Assembly: GCF_011074795.1 (NCBI RefSeq)
Contig: NZ_JAAMPF010000036.1
Location: 355,631 to 419,630 of the forward strand
DNA length: 64,000 bases
DNA from: Marinobacter salicampi
GTDB taxonomy: Bacteria; Pseudomonadota; Gammaproteobacteria; Pseudomonadales; Oleiphilaceae
Direction: 5' to 3'
Part shown: positions 1-7,324 of the stretch, piece by piece
How positions within the stretch are numbered: position 1 is the stretch's first letter
Layout of the letters: each line of letters opens with the position of its first letter
Notes under the pieces: generated by a model
The model's input: only the letters and a program-made list of their open reading frames with translations
Told to the model about the DNA's origin: nothing
The model's database searches: none
Translations under genes and position numbers: made by a program

Positions 1-431
1 CGGGCCAGCAATACCCGTTGTTGCTCGACCTGCTGCAAGGCAGGCAGTGCCAGCAGGTCTTCACTGGTAAACCCCCGGGCCGGCTTGAGCGGAGAGAGCC
101 CCGCGGCTTCAAGGACGGCACTGGTACCGGAGCCGACCCCGTACCAGTTTAGACCAACCGGAAACTGTGGCCACCACGGGTCGATCCGGGCGAGCAGCAG
201 CCGTGCAGCATGGGGGCTGACAGCAATCACATGCTGGAATTGATCCAGGTTCTGTACAAGCCCTCTCTGGGCTGCCGTTTCGGACAGATCACGGCGCTCG
301 ATCAGGGACATTACCCGAGCCGTAGCGCCAGCCCTGGCCAGCGATTGTTGTAACCGCTGGGCTTCTGGCCGGGGCCGACAGACCAGGACCCGGCAGCCTG
401 CAAGCGGGCCTTCAGGTAGGGGTGTGGCCAT
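1..431 (-). CDS. hemD: uroporphyrinogen-III synthase HemD (3' part cut off by window edge)
   Basis: HemD closes and rearranges hydroxymethylbilane to uroporphyrinogen III in cytosolic tetrapyrrole synthesis. I translated this frame by hand from an ATG at 429-431 (complement). It begins MATPLPEGPLAGCRVLVCRP and stays open to base 1, giving about 143 residues, roughly half of the usual 250. The early GCRVLVCRP strand and the WYGVGSGTSAVLEAAG segment fit the first Rossmann-like lobe of the family. The start lies 20 bases inside the end of hemC, so translation is probably coupled. The position right after hemC is the usual one in Pseudomonas relatives. The C-terminal half is outside the window, so integrity cannot be judged. 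Confidence 0.88.
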   Translation of the reverse strand, partial: MATPLPEGPLAGCRVLVCRPRPEAQRLQQSLARAGATARVMSLIERRDLSETAAQRGLVQNLDQFQHVIAVSPHAARLLLARIDPWWPQFPVGLNWYGVGSGTSAVLEAAGLSPLKPARGFTSEDLLALPALQQVEQQRVLLA

Positions 432-1353
432 AGATCTCAGCCAGTACCCGGTCTGCTCCCATGGCCAGAAGTTCTTCCGCCAGTTTGCGGCCGAGTTCTT
501 CACCTTCAGCCCGGGACGCGCGGCCTTCCACCCGGAACACCTCAGTGCCGTCGACTGCGCCCACCAGGCCCCTGAGCCAGAGCGTGTCGTCGTCTTCGAG
601 CAGGGCATAGGCGGCGATAGGAACCTGGCAGCCGCCCTGTAGCCGCTTGTTCAAGGCGCGTTCGGCCTTGACTCGATCGGAAGAGTCCCGATGATCCAGA
701 GAGCCCAGCATGTCGATGAGCTCCTGATCGTCGAGACGACACTCGATGCCCAGGGCGCCCTGGCCAACAGCGGGCAGGGAGATGGTGTCGGGCATGGCGT
801 AGCGAATGCGTTCGTCGAATCCCAGCCGTTTCAGGCCCGAGCTTGCCAGCACAATAGCATCGAATTCGCCCGCATCGAGCTTGCCCAGGCGGGTATTAAC
901 ATTGCCGCGCAGTGTTCGGATCCGGAGGTCCGGCCGGTAGGCCCGCAGCTGGCATTCGCGGCGCAGGCTGGCCGTGCCGACGACGGCACCCTGTGGCAGG
1001 GCATCGACGTTGGCGTAGTGGTTGCTGACGAAGGCATCGGTAGGGTCTTCTCGCTCACAGATGGCCACCAGGCCTAGCCCTTCCGGAAAGGTCATCGGAA
1101 CGTCTTTCATCGAATGCACCGCCAGATCAGCGCGACCGTCGAGCATGGCTTCCTCAAGCTCCTTGACGAACAGCGCTTTACCGCCGATCTTGGCCAGAGG
1201 TACATCAAGGATCTTGTCGCCCTGGGTCTTGATGCCCACAAGCTCAACCGTAATGTCGCTGTCCATGCGCTCAAGTTCGGATTTAATGTGTTCTGCCTGC
1301 CAGAGGGCAAGAGCGCTTCTTCGGGTGGCTATACGCAGGGTTCGTTTTGACAT
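412..1353 (-). CDS. hemC: porphobilinogen deaminase (hydroxymethylbilane synthase)
   Basis: HemC joins four porphobilinogen units into hydroxymethylbilane for haem and sirohaem synthesis in the cytosol. The 313-residue product is of normal family length. It starts MSKRTLRIATRRSALALWQA, with the substrate-binding arginines in RRSALALWQ. The covalent dipyrromethane cofactor cysteine is visible as C242 in LQGGCQVPIA, and the conserved catalytic aspartate region is KLDAGEFDAIVLASSGLKRL. Its 3' end overlaps hemD by 20 bases. The gene follows algR after an 88-base gap, the algZ-algR-hemC-hemD order seen in Pseudomonas aeruginosa. The ATG at 1351-1353 has no strong Shine-Dalgarno sequence but matches the family N-terminus well. 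Confidence 0.97.
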   Translation of the reverse strand: MSKRTLRIATRRSALALWQAEHIKSELERMDSDITVELVGIKTQGDKILDVPLAKIGGKALFVKELEEAMLDGRADLAVHSMKDVPMTFPEGLGLVAICEREDPTDAFVSNHYANVDALPQGAVVGTASLRRECQLRAYRPDLRIRTLRGNVNTRLGKLDAGEFDAIVLASSGLKRLGFDERIRYAMPDTISLPAVGQGALGIECRLDDQELIDMLGSLDHRDSSDRVKAERALNKRLQGGCQVPIAAYALLEDDDTLWLRGLVGAVDGTEVFRVEGRASRAEGEELGRKLAEELLAMGADRVLAEIYGHTPT

Positions 1354-1441
1354 GGTTTACTAGCTGGCCAGATTGAAAATGTAAGGCCCCAAGCCTAACC
1401 CCTGGCGAACAAAAAGTCCCGTTTCACCGGCAGCCACAGCG

Positions 1442-2188
1442 CTAACTCTGACTCAATTTGTTGCGAACGTCGGTCGTATGCCGGCGGCTCACGGGAAGCT
1501 CAATGTGGCCTGGACGCAGACGCAAGGAATAGGTCCCGTCGGGTCCCCGGGCAAGGGCCTGAATATGGCGGATGCCGGCCAGGGTCTGCCGGTGAATGCG
1601 CAGCAGGTGCTCCGGGTAGGCGCTTTCCAGTTCTTTTAGGGTGAAGTCGGTGACGGTTTCGCCGTGTGCGTGATGGATGGTGACGCATTTCTGATCGGCC
1701 TGGCAGTAGCGGATGCTGGCCATTTCGATCAGTTCCGTGCCGCGGTGGGTGCGGACAGCCAGTTGCGAGGCAGAGCCCGCCTCCCGCGCCTGAAGCGCCA
1801 GTAATTGCACCCGATTTATGCGACCGGCCCGAGCCAGGCCTTCCGCCAATGCTTCCTTGCGCACTGGCTTGAGAAGGTAGGCCACCGCCTGGACCTCAAA
1901 GGCCGTTATGGCGTAGTGGTCGTAGGCCGTGCAGAAAATGACCGCGGGAGGGTGGGTAAGCCGGTTGAGCTTTTCTGCCACCTCCATGCCGTCCATGCCA
2001 GGCATGCGTATATCGAGCAGCACGATGTCCGGCTCAAGTTCAGCGACCTGGTGCAGGGCCTGGTCGCCATCACTGGCTTCGCCACAGGTCTGGTAGCCGG
2101 GAATCTGATCCACCAGGCGACGGATACGGTCCCGGGCCAGGGGCTCATCATCGGCAATCAGGATTCGCTGGGTCTCGGCCTGAATCAT
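1442..2188 (-). CDS. algR: LytTR-type response regulator AlgR
   Basis: This DNA-binding response regulator pairs with the upstream kinase gene. Residues 1-120 form a receiver domain with acidic pocket DDEP near residue 13 and phospho-acceptor D59 in VLLDIRMPGMDG. Residues from about 140 form a LytTR DNA-binding domain (RTHRGTELIEMASIRYCQA, then HLLRIHRQTLAGIRHI). The 248-residue length matches P. aeruginosa AlgR, which controls alginate, twitching motility and other virulence traits; the target genes here are not shown by the sequence. Its ATG overlaps the kinase stop codon by four bases (ATGA), so the two are translated together. Confidence 0.93.
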   Translation of the reverse strand: MIQAETQRILIADDEPLARDRIRRLVDQIPGYQTCGEASDGDQALHQVAELEPDIVLLDIRMPGMDGMEVAEKLNRLTHPPAVIFCTAYDHYAITAFEVQAVAYLLKPVRKEALAEGLARAGRINRVQLLALQAREAGSASQLAVRTHRGTELIEMASIRYCQADQKCVTIHHAHGETVTDFTLKELESAYPEHLLRIHRQTLAGIRHIQALARGPDGTYSLRLRPGHIELPVSRRHTTDVRNKLSQS

Positions 2189-3264
2189 GGCTGTCTGGCT
2201 CCACTACCCACTGTACCCACTGTCTGGCGCGGCAGGCGCAGAGTCACGGTATAAATATCGTTGTGCTGGCTGTTCTTCAGCACGGCTGTGTCCCCAAACA
2301 GCGCCCACAAACGGGCCTGAATGTTGTCAAGCGCCATACGGTTGCCCTCGTGGTGGATCTGGTCCTCCTTGGGGCGGGGGTTCTGAACCATCAGGTAGAC
2401 AAACGCACCCTTCTGATAACCCTCAATCCGTACCCTACCGCCTTCGGGTCTTGGCTGAATACCATGATAGATTGCATTCTCCACCAGGGGTTGCAGGGTC
2501 AGCGGCGGAATCGCCTGTCTTGCCAGCGCAGGGTCAACCTGCCACTCAACGGTCAGCCGTTTCTCAAGACGCAGCCCCTCGATGACCAGATACCGTTCGC
2601 ACAGGGACAACTCTTCACTCAGCGGCACCAGCCGGTCCTGGGTCCGGAGACTGGCGCGGAAAAGTTCGGACAGGTCCAGCACAGCCTCCTCTGCCTGCTC
2701 GGGCCGGGTTGCGATGAGGCTGGCGATGGTGTTCATGCTATTGAACAGGAAATGAGGGTGGATCCTCGCCTGCAACGCCGTCAGCCGCGCCTGCATTTCA
2801 GCCTGACGCTGCTGCTGCCACTGGTGCTGGAGAAAGAAGTAGCGCAGCACCATCAGTGTAATGATCAGCGCCAGCAACACGTTGCGCCCCACCGCCTGCC
2901 ATTGGACGGTGCTGGTCTGCGGGTTCAGCACCTGGTCGGCAAAGAGGCTGAACACCAGTACATCCAGCAGCACAACGACAGTAACCAGCGCCGTGACGCG
3001 AACCACGCTCAGGTGCTGGATGCGTCGACGCAGGGCGCAGATGATGGCCGCGCTGGTCAGCACGGTCCACTGGGTGAACAGCGACAGCAGACCGAAGTAA
3101 TGCCAGTCTATCCAGCCGGACTGGGCCCGGATAACCGCAAGCACCAGCACCATCAGCTCACTGGTGACCAGCAGCATAAAAACGGCGCGGACGCGACACA
3201 GGTCGGGTACGAAAAACTCTTCGCCGGACATTTCGCGGCGGATTTTACGACTGCCCGTGCTCAT
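2185..3264 (-). CDS. algZ: LytS-type sensor histidine kinase AlgZ (FimS)
   Basis: A membrane sensor kinase, presumably partner of AlgR. Four to five hydrophobic segments lie in the first 150 residues, followed by a His_kinase domain with the phospho-acceptor histidine region QARIHPHFLFNSMNTIAS and a HATPase segment (PPLTLQPLVENAIYHGIQP, then an N-box and RMALDNIQARL). I chose the ATG at 3262-3264, preceded by GGGAGA at suitable spacing, giving MSTGSRKIRR. An open frame continues upstream to 3312, and an internal ATG at 3229-3231 (MSGEEFFVPDLC) also aligns with known AlgZ starts. Like P. aeruginosa AlgZ this family phosphorylates atypically, so the histidine role is family knowledge. It is divergent from argH. 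Confidence 0.88.
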   Translation of the reverse strand: MSTGSRKIRREMSGEEFFVPDLCRVRAVFMLLVTSELMVLVLAVIRAQSGWIDWHYFGLLSLFTQWTVLTSAAIICALRRRIQHLSVVRVTALVTVVVLLDVLVFSLFADQVLNPQTSTVQWQAVGRNVLLALIITLMVLRYFFLQHQWQQQRQAEMQARLTALQARIHPHFLFNSMNTIASLIATRPEQAEEAVLDLSELFRASLRTQDRLVPLSEELSLCERYLVIEGLRLEKRLTVEWQVDPALARQAIPPLTLQPLVENAIYHGIQPRPEGGRVRIEGYQKGAFVYLMVQNPRPKEDQIHHEGNRMALDNIQARLWALFGDTAVLKNSQHNDIYTVTLRLPRQTVGTVGSGARQP

Positions 3265-3368
3265 GCGGGTGAGAGTCTCCCAGAGAGTGTTATAATCCCG
3301 GCACATTTTCATTCAGGTCCGGCAGGCTGCTCAAGATAATGCCGGGCTGCTAGCAGGAAAGATAGACC

Positions 3369-4766
3369 ATGACTGATCAGAACAAGAGCGCCGAGAAACC
3401 ATGGGGTGGCCGGTTCAGCGAACCGACCGATGCATTTGTGGAACGGTTCACAGCGTCGGTCGGATTTGATCAGCGCCTGTATCACCACGACATTACAGGG
3501 TCTATCGCCCACGCCACCATGCTGGCAGAGGTCGGGGTGCTGACCGCTGACGAGAAAGACCAGATCATCGCTGGTCTCGACGAGGTACGGGCTGAGATAG
3601 AAAGCGGTGCCTTTGAGTGGTCCGTCAGTCTGGAAGATGTGCACATGAACATCGAGGCAAGCCTCACCAGGCGCATCGGTATAACAGGCAAAAAACTGCA
3701 TACAGGTCGCAGCCGTAACGACCAGGTGGCCACCGATATCCGGCTCTACCTGCGGGACGAGATCGACGTGATTGCCGAAGAGCTGACTCGCCTGCAGGCC
3801 GGCCTGCTGGACCTGGCCGAGCGCGAAGCCGAAACCATCATGCCCGGTTTCACCCATCTGCAGACGGCACAGCCGGTCACTTTTGGCCACCACCTGCTGG
3901 CCTGGTACGAGATGCTGGTCCGGGACGCCGAGCGTTTGCGGGATTGCCGCAAGCGGGTCAATGTCATGCCATTGGGCGCCGCCGCGCTGGCTGGCACCAC
4001 CTACCCCATTGACCGGGCCATGACCGCAAGGCTACTGGGCTTTGATCGCGCCAGCGAGAACTCCCTGGACTCGGTCAGTGACCGGGACTTTGCTATCGAA
4101 TTCTGTGGCTTTGCGGCACTTCTGATGACCCACCTGTCCCGCTTCAGTGAGGAACTGGTGCTCTGGACCTCCGCCCAGTTCGATTTCGTTGATCTGCCGG
4201 ATCGGTTCTGTACCGGCTCGTCAATCATGCCCCAGAAAAAGAACCCGGACGTGCCGGAGTTGGTGCGGGGCAAGACCGGGCGGGTCAACGGGCATCTGAT
4301 CAGTCTGCTGACCCTGATGAAGGGCCAGCCCCTGGCCTATAACAAGGACAATCAGGAAGACAAGGAACCCCTGTTCGACACCGTCGATACGGTGAAGGGC
4401 TGCCTGAAGGCCTACGCCGACATGGTGCCCGCTATCCGTGCCCGTGCCGACAACATGCGCACCGCGGCCAAGAAGGGTTTCTCAACCGCCACCGACCTGG
4501 CGGATTACCTGGTCAAACAGGGGGTGGCCTTCCGGGATGCCCACGAAATTGTTGGCAAGGCCGTGGCGTTCGGGGTTGCGCAGAAACGTGATCTCTCTGA
4601 CATGACGTTGGCGGAACTGCAGCAGTTCTCCGATGTCATCGGCGACGATGTATTCGATGTCCTGACCCTCGAAGGCTCGGTGCAGGCCAGGGATCATCTG
4701 GGCGGCACCGCGCCAAAGCAGGTGCGGGCAGCGATTGCCCGGGCCCGGGCCGGACTGGGCGACTAG
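3369..4766 (+). CDS. argH: argininosuccinate lyase
   Basis: ArgH cleaves argininosuccinate to arginine and fumarate, the last step of arginine synthesis. The 465-residue protein has the fumarase/aspartase superfamily signature GSSIMPQKKNPD around residue 283, the substrate-binding HTGRSRNDQVATD segment near residue 113, and the HLQTAQPVTFGHHL histidine region near 160. The start is ATG after AGGAAAGATAGACC. The TAG stop shares the bases CTAG with the stop of the convergent GGDEF-EAL gene. Gene position facing algZ is the same as in Pseudomonas. Confidence 0.98.
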   Translation: MTDQNKSAEKPWGGRFSEPTDAFVERFTASVGFDQRLYHHDITGSIAHATMLAEVGVLTADEKDQIIAGLDEVRAEIESGAFEWSVSLEDVHMNIEASLTRRIGITGKKLHTGRSRNDQVATDIRLYLRDEIDVIAEELTRLQAGLLDLAEREAETIMPGFTHLQTAQPVTFGHHLLAWYEMLVRDAERLRDCRKRVNVMPLGAAALAGTTYPIDRAMTARLLGFDRASENSLDSVSDRDFAIEFCGFAALLMTHLSRFSEELVLWTSAQFDFVDLPDRFCTGSSIMPQKKNPDVPELVRGKTGRVNGHLISLLTLMKGQPLAYNKDNQEDKEPLFDTVDTVKGCLKAYADMVPAIRARADNMRTAAKKGFSTATDLADYLVKQGVAFRDAHEIVGKAVAFGVAQKRDLSDMTLAELQQFSDVIGDDVFDVLTLEGSVQARDHLGGTAPKQVRAAIARARAGLGD

Positions 4767-7213
4767 TCTGGCCGGCCGCCGATACGGCCGGTATCCAGCT
4801 CCACTGCCACCGGCGTCAACTCCGCCAGCGGCCGGGGCCGGGACAGCCGGAAGCCCTGGCCGTAGTGGATGCCAAGACCACGAACCTTGCGCATGGCCTC
4901 GTCGTTCTCGATAAAAGTAGCGATGGTGAGCTTGCCGGCGGCCTCCGCAATCCGGTGCAGTGCTTCCACCATCACCTGCTGCACCGGATCATCGTGAAGG
5001 TGCGACATCATGCCCTGGTCCAGCTTGATGATATCGACGGGCAGGCGCGCCGCCAGACTGTAGCTTTCCACCGAAGCACCGGCGCCATCCAGCGCTATCC
5101 GGCAGCCGATTTTGTGCAGGGCATCGCACAGCACGGCGACTTCGTCCGGGTACTGGGTGGCGCTCGATTCCCGCACTTCAAAACAGAAGCACGAGGGTGC
5201 AAAGGGTGAGTCCTGCAACAGGGTTTCCACGAATTCCGGAAAACTGTCATCCATAACGCTGGCCAGCGACAGGTTAAAGCCGCAATATTTCAGCCTTGGC
5301 TCCATCAGGCTGTGTTCTCCCAGCCAGGCAAGTGTCTTGCGAATGACCGCGCGGTCGACGTCCCGGGTCAGGTCGAAACGTTCGGCAATGGGCATGAAGT
5401 CGGCGGGGTGTAGAAGGGTTCCGTCGTCATCGGGCTGCAACCGCGCAAGGATCTCGATGTGATCGCCCCAGGTAACGCTGGCGACGGGCCGCAGGCTCTG
5501 GAATTGGAGACTGAGCCGGTCGTTGTCGAGGCATTCCTGCAGTACCTCCAGCCGCTCCCGTGCCACGCTTTCCTGCATCTCCTGGGCCACTGCATCGGCA
5601 GCATGGACCCGCCCGCGCCCGGCGATCTTGGCGGTATGGCACAAATCGCCAGCCTGGTAGAGCAGGCGTTCCGGGTCACCCGGCGTGGTCCCGGCCAGTC
5701 GCAACAATCCGGCGCTGGCGGAGGTCTGCAAGGTCTTGCCCTGCCATTCGAACGCAAATCCCGAGACAAACTCGAGCAGGCCCTCTGCGACCTTCAGAGC
5801 CTCATGCCGATTGCAGTTCTCGATCAGCACCGCAAAGGTATCGCCGGAAAGCCGGGCCAGGGAATCGCGCTGACGAATTTTAACGGTGAGTTCGCCGGCC
5901 AGCGCCCGCAGATAGCGATCGCTTGCGCCGCTGCCGGCCTGTTCCCGGAACACAGCGAAATGATCCAGGTTAAGGTAGAGCAGAGCATGGTTGCCCGGCG
6001 TTGTCCGGGTATTGCGATGCAGCCTTTCCAGCCGGACCATGAATTCACGACGGTTCAGCAGCCCGGTCACCGGGTCGTGACGGTTCATGTAGTAGCGGTT
6101 GCCGGAGTTTTTCACGCGACTGGTAATGTCCCGGGCAACATGGACGGCACCCGTCACTTCACCATAGTCATTCAGCAGACGTTGGTAGTGAATCTCGTAA
6201 ACCGGCAGTTCGCGCTCCTGTTGGGCGAGGGGCATCTCTACCACATAGCTGTCCCGCTCAAAGGCCCGCTGCCACAAGCGCGCAACAAGACGGCGCTCAT
6301 TGGGGAAATCGGCCAGCAACTGATTGAGGTTGGCGCCCTCGGTAACGTTCAGATCAAAGGTCACCCTGGCCTGGCGACGGAAGGCTTCGTTGAAGCAGAT
6401 CAGGTTGAGATCCCGGTCAACGGCTACCACCAGGTCTTCCGTCGCCGCCATCAGCCCTTGCATCAGGTGAACAGCCTGGCGTCGGGATTGCTCAAGCTGC
6501 TGATTGGCGGTCTGGTCGATCAATACGCCCCCGAGCCCGACTACCTGCAGGCCGTTCCTGAGGGCCTTGCCGTGGAGCTCCACCTGGCGCAGGCGTTGAC
6601 GGGAGGTGAGTAGTTCCAGCCGTATGCTGAACGGCTGGCCGGTGCGTGCACAACGCCGGAAAAGCGCTCTTAACCGGTTCTGGCCCCGCTGGCAGTAGAA
6701 CAGTGCCTGTTCAGGGGTGATCTCGATGCCCGGTTTGAGCTCCAGCACCTGGTAGAGCCCTTCGGTCCAGGTCATGCGGTTGTCCTGGATGTCCAGCTCC
6801 CAGAAGCCGAGCTCTCCTGCATCTTCAGCCAGCCGGGTCAGGCGGGGGTCCAGAGCGGTTGAGTCCCTGAGGGCAATGAAGGCACTGGCTGCCTGATCCG
6901 CATCCCGGATTGCCAGTCGCAAGCTGAGATGGGCGGTAAAGAAAAAGCCCTCCCGGTGTTTCAGGGTCAGCAGCACGGCCTTGCCCTGCTCGAACTGGTG
7001 GCGGTGACTCGGGCTGAGGGGGTCATCCTGTCGATCAGCAATGATACAGGCGAGGGGGCGGCCAGACAGATCTGCCGAGCTGTAGCCGAGAACCGCCTCG
7101 GCCTGACTGTCGGCATAGATAATGCGTCCACCATCGTCTACCCGAACCAGGGTTCGACGGGTATCAGCCTGGCCGGTGTCGGCCCGGTAACGGCGTATGA
7201 AGAATTCTCTCAA
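4763..7213 (-). CDS. PAS-GGDEF-EAL protein with degenerate catalytic motifs
   Basis: An 816-residue protein with three PAS-like regions (about 20-115, 128-235, 255-365), a GGDEF domain (about 375-540) and an EAL domain (about 555-805). There is no signal peptide or membrane segment, so it is probably cytosolic. The GGDEF motif reads SGDTF at 456-460. The EAL motif reads EIL at 587-589, and the usual DDFG metal-binding turn reads DGAG at 709-712. Both enzymes are therefore likely inactive, and the protein may instead bind c-di-GMP, GTP or a partner; this is inference. The start is a TTG at 7211-7213 with no good Shine-Dalgarno; no in-frame ATG lies upstream before a stop. It is divergent from cyaA and convergent with argH. 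Confidence 0.88.
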   Translation of the reverse strand: MREFFIRRYRADTGQADTRRTLVRVDDGGRIIYADSQAEAVLGYSSADLSGRPLACIIADRQDDPLSPSHRHQFEQGKAVLLTLKHREGFFFTAHLSLRLAIRDADQAASAFIALRDSTALDPRLTRLAEDAGELGFWELDIQDNRMTWTEGLYQVLELKPGIEITPEQALFYCQRGQNRLRALFRRCARTGQPFSIRLELLTSRQRLRQVELHGKALRNGLQVVGLGGVLIDQTANQQLEQSRRQAVHLMQGLMAATEDLVVAVDRDLNLICFNEAFRRQARVTFDLNVTEGANLNQLLADFPNERRLVARLWQRAFERDSYVVEMPLAQQERELPVYEIHYQRLLNDYGEVTGAVHVARDITSRVKNSGNRYYMNRHDPVTGLLNRREFMVRLERLHRNTRTTPGNHALLYLNLDHFAVFREQAGSGASDRYLRALAGELTVKIRQRDSLARLSGDTFAVLIENCNRHEALKVAEGLLEFVSGFAFEWQGKTLQTSASAGLLRLAGTTPGDPERLLYQAGDLCHTAKIAGRGRVHAADAVAQEMQESVARERLEVLQECLDNDRLSLQFQSLRPVASVTWGDHIEILARLQPDDDGTLLHPADFMPIAERFDLTRDVDRAVIRKTLAWLGEHSLMEPRLKYCGFNLSLASVMDDSFPEFVETLLQDSPFAPSCFCFEVRESSATQYPDEVAVLCDALHKIGCRIALDGAGASVESYSLAARLPVDIIKLDQGMMSHLHDDPVQQVMVEALHRIAEAAGKLTIATFIENDEAMRKVRGLGIHYGQGFRLSRPRPLAELTPVAVELDTGRIGGRPD

Positions 7214-7247
7214 GGGAATCGAGCCTGCTATTATTTTTTTGCACGGT

Positions 7248-7277
7248 TTGCCACGTTGCCCTCATCATACTGATAAT
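7248..7277 (+). promoter_or_regulatory. candidate sigma-70 promoter of cyaA
   Basis: TTGCCA at 7248-7253 and GATAAT at 7272-7277 are separated by 18 bases on the plus strand, upstream of cyaA and inside the divergent gap with the GGDEF-EAL gene. If transcription starts about seven bases after the -10 box, the upstream TTG codon at 7277 cannot be the start of cyaA, which supports the GTG at 7325. Confidence 0.5.
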
Positions 7278-7324
7278 TGTTTGTCAGGGAACCTCTCCTC
7301 AGGAACCTTCTCAGTGGAGCCATT

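Noticed and set aside
2263..3339. Long open frame on the plus strand across algZ
   Set aside because: It is the antisense shadow of algZ in a GC-rich gene, with no ribosome site and Gln/His-rich composition typical of antisense frames.
5459..6613. 384-codon open frame on the plus strand across the GGDEF-EAL gene
   Set aside because: Antisense to a clearly coding frame with recognisable PAS and EAL domains; no family match and no ribosome site.
7277..7324. TTG at 7277 as the start of cyaA
   Set aside because: The codon overlaps a good -10 box, and the GTG at 7325 has GGAG five bases upstream with a conserved N-terminus.
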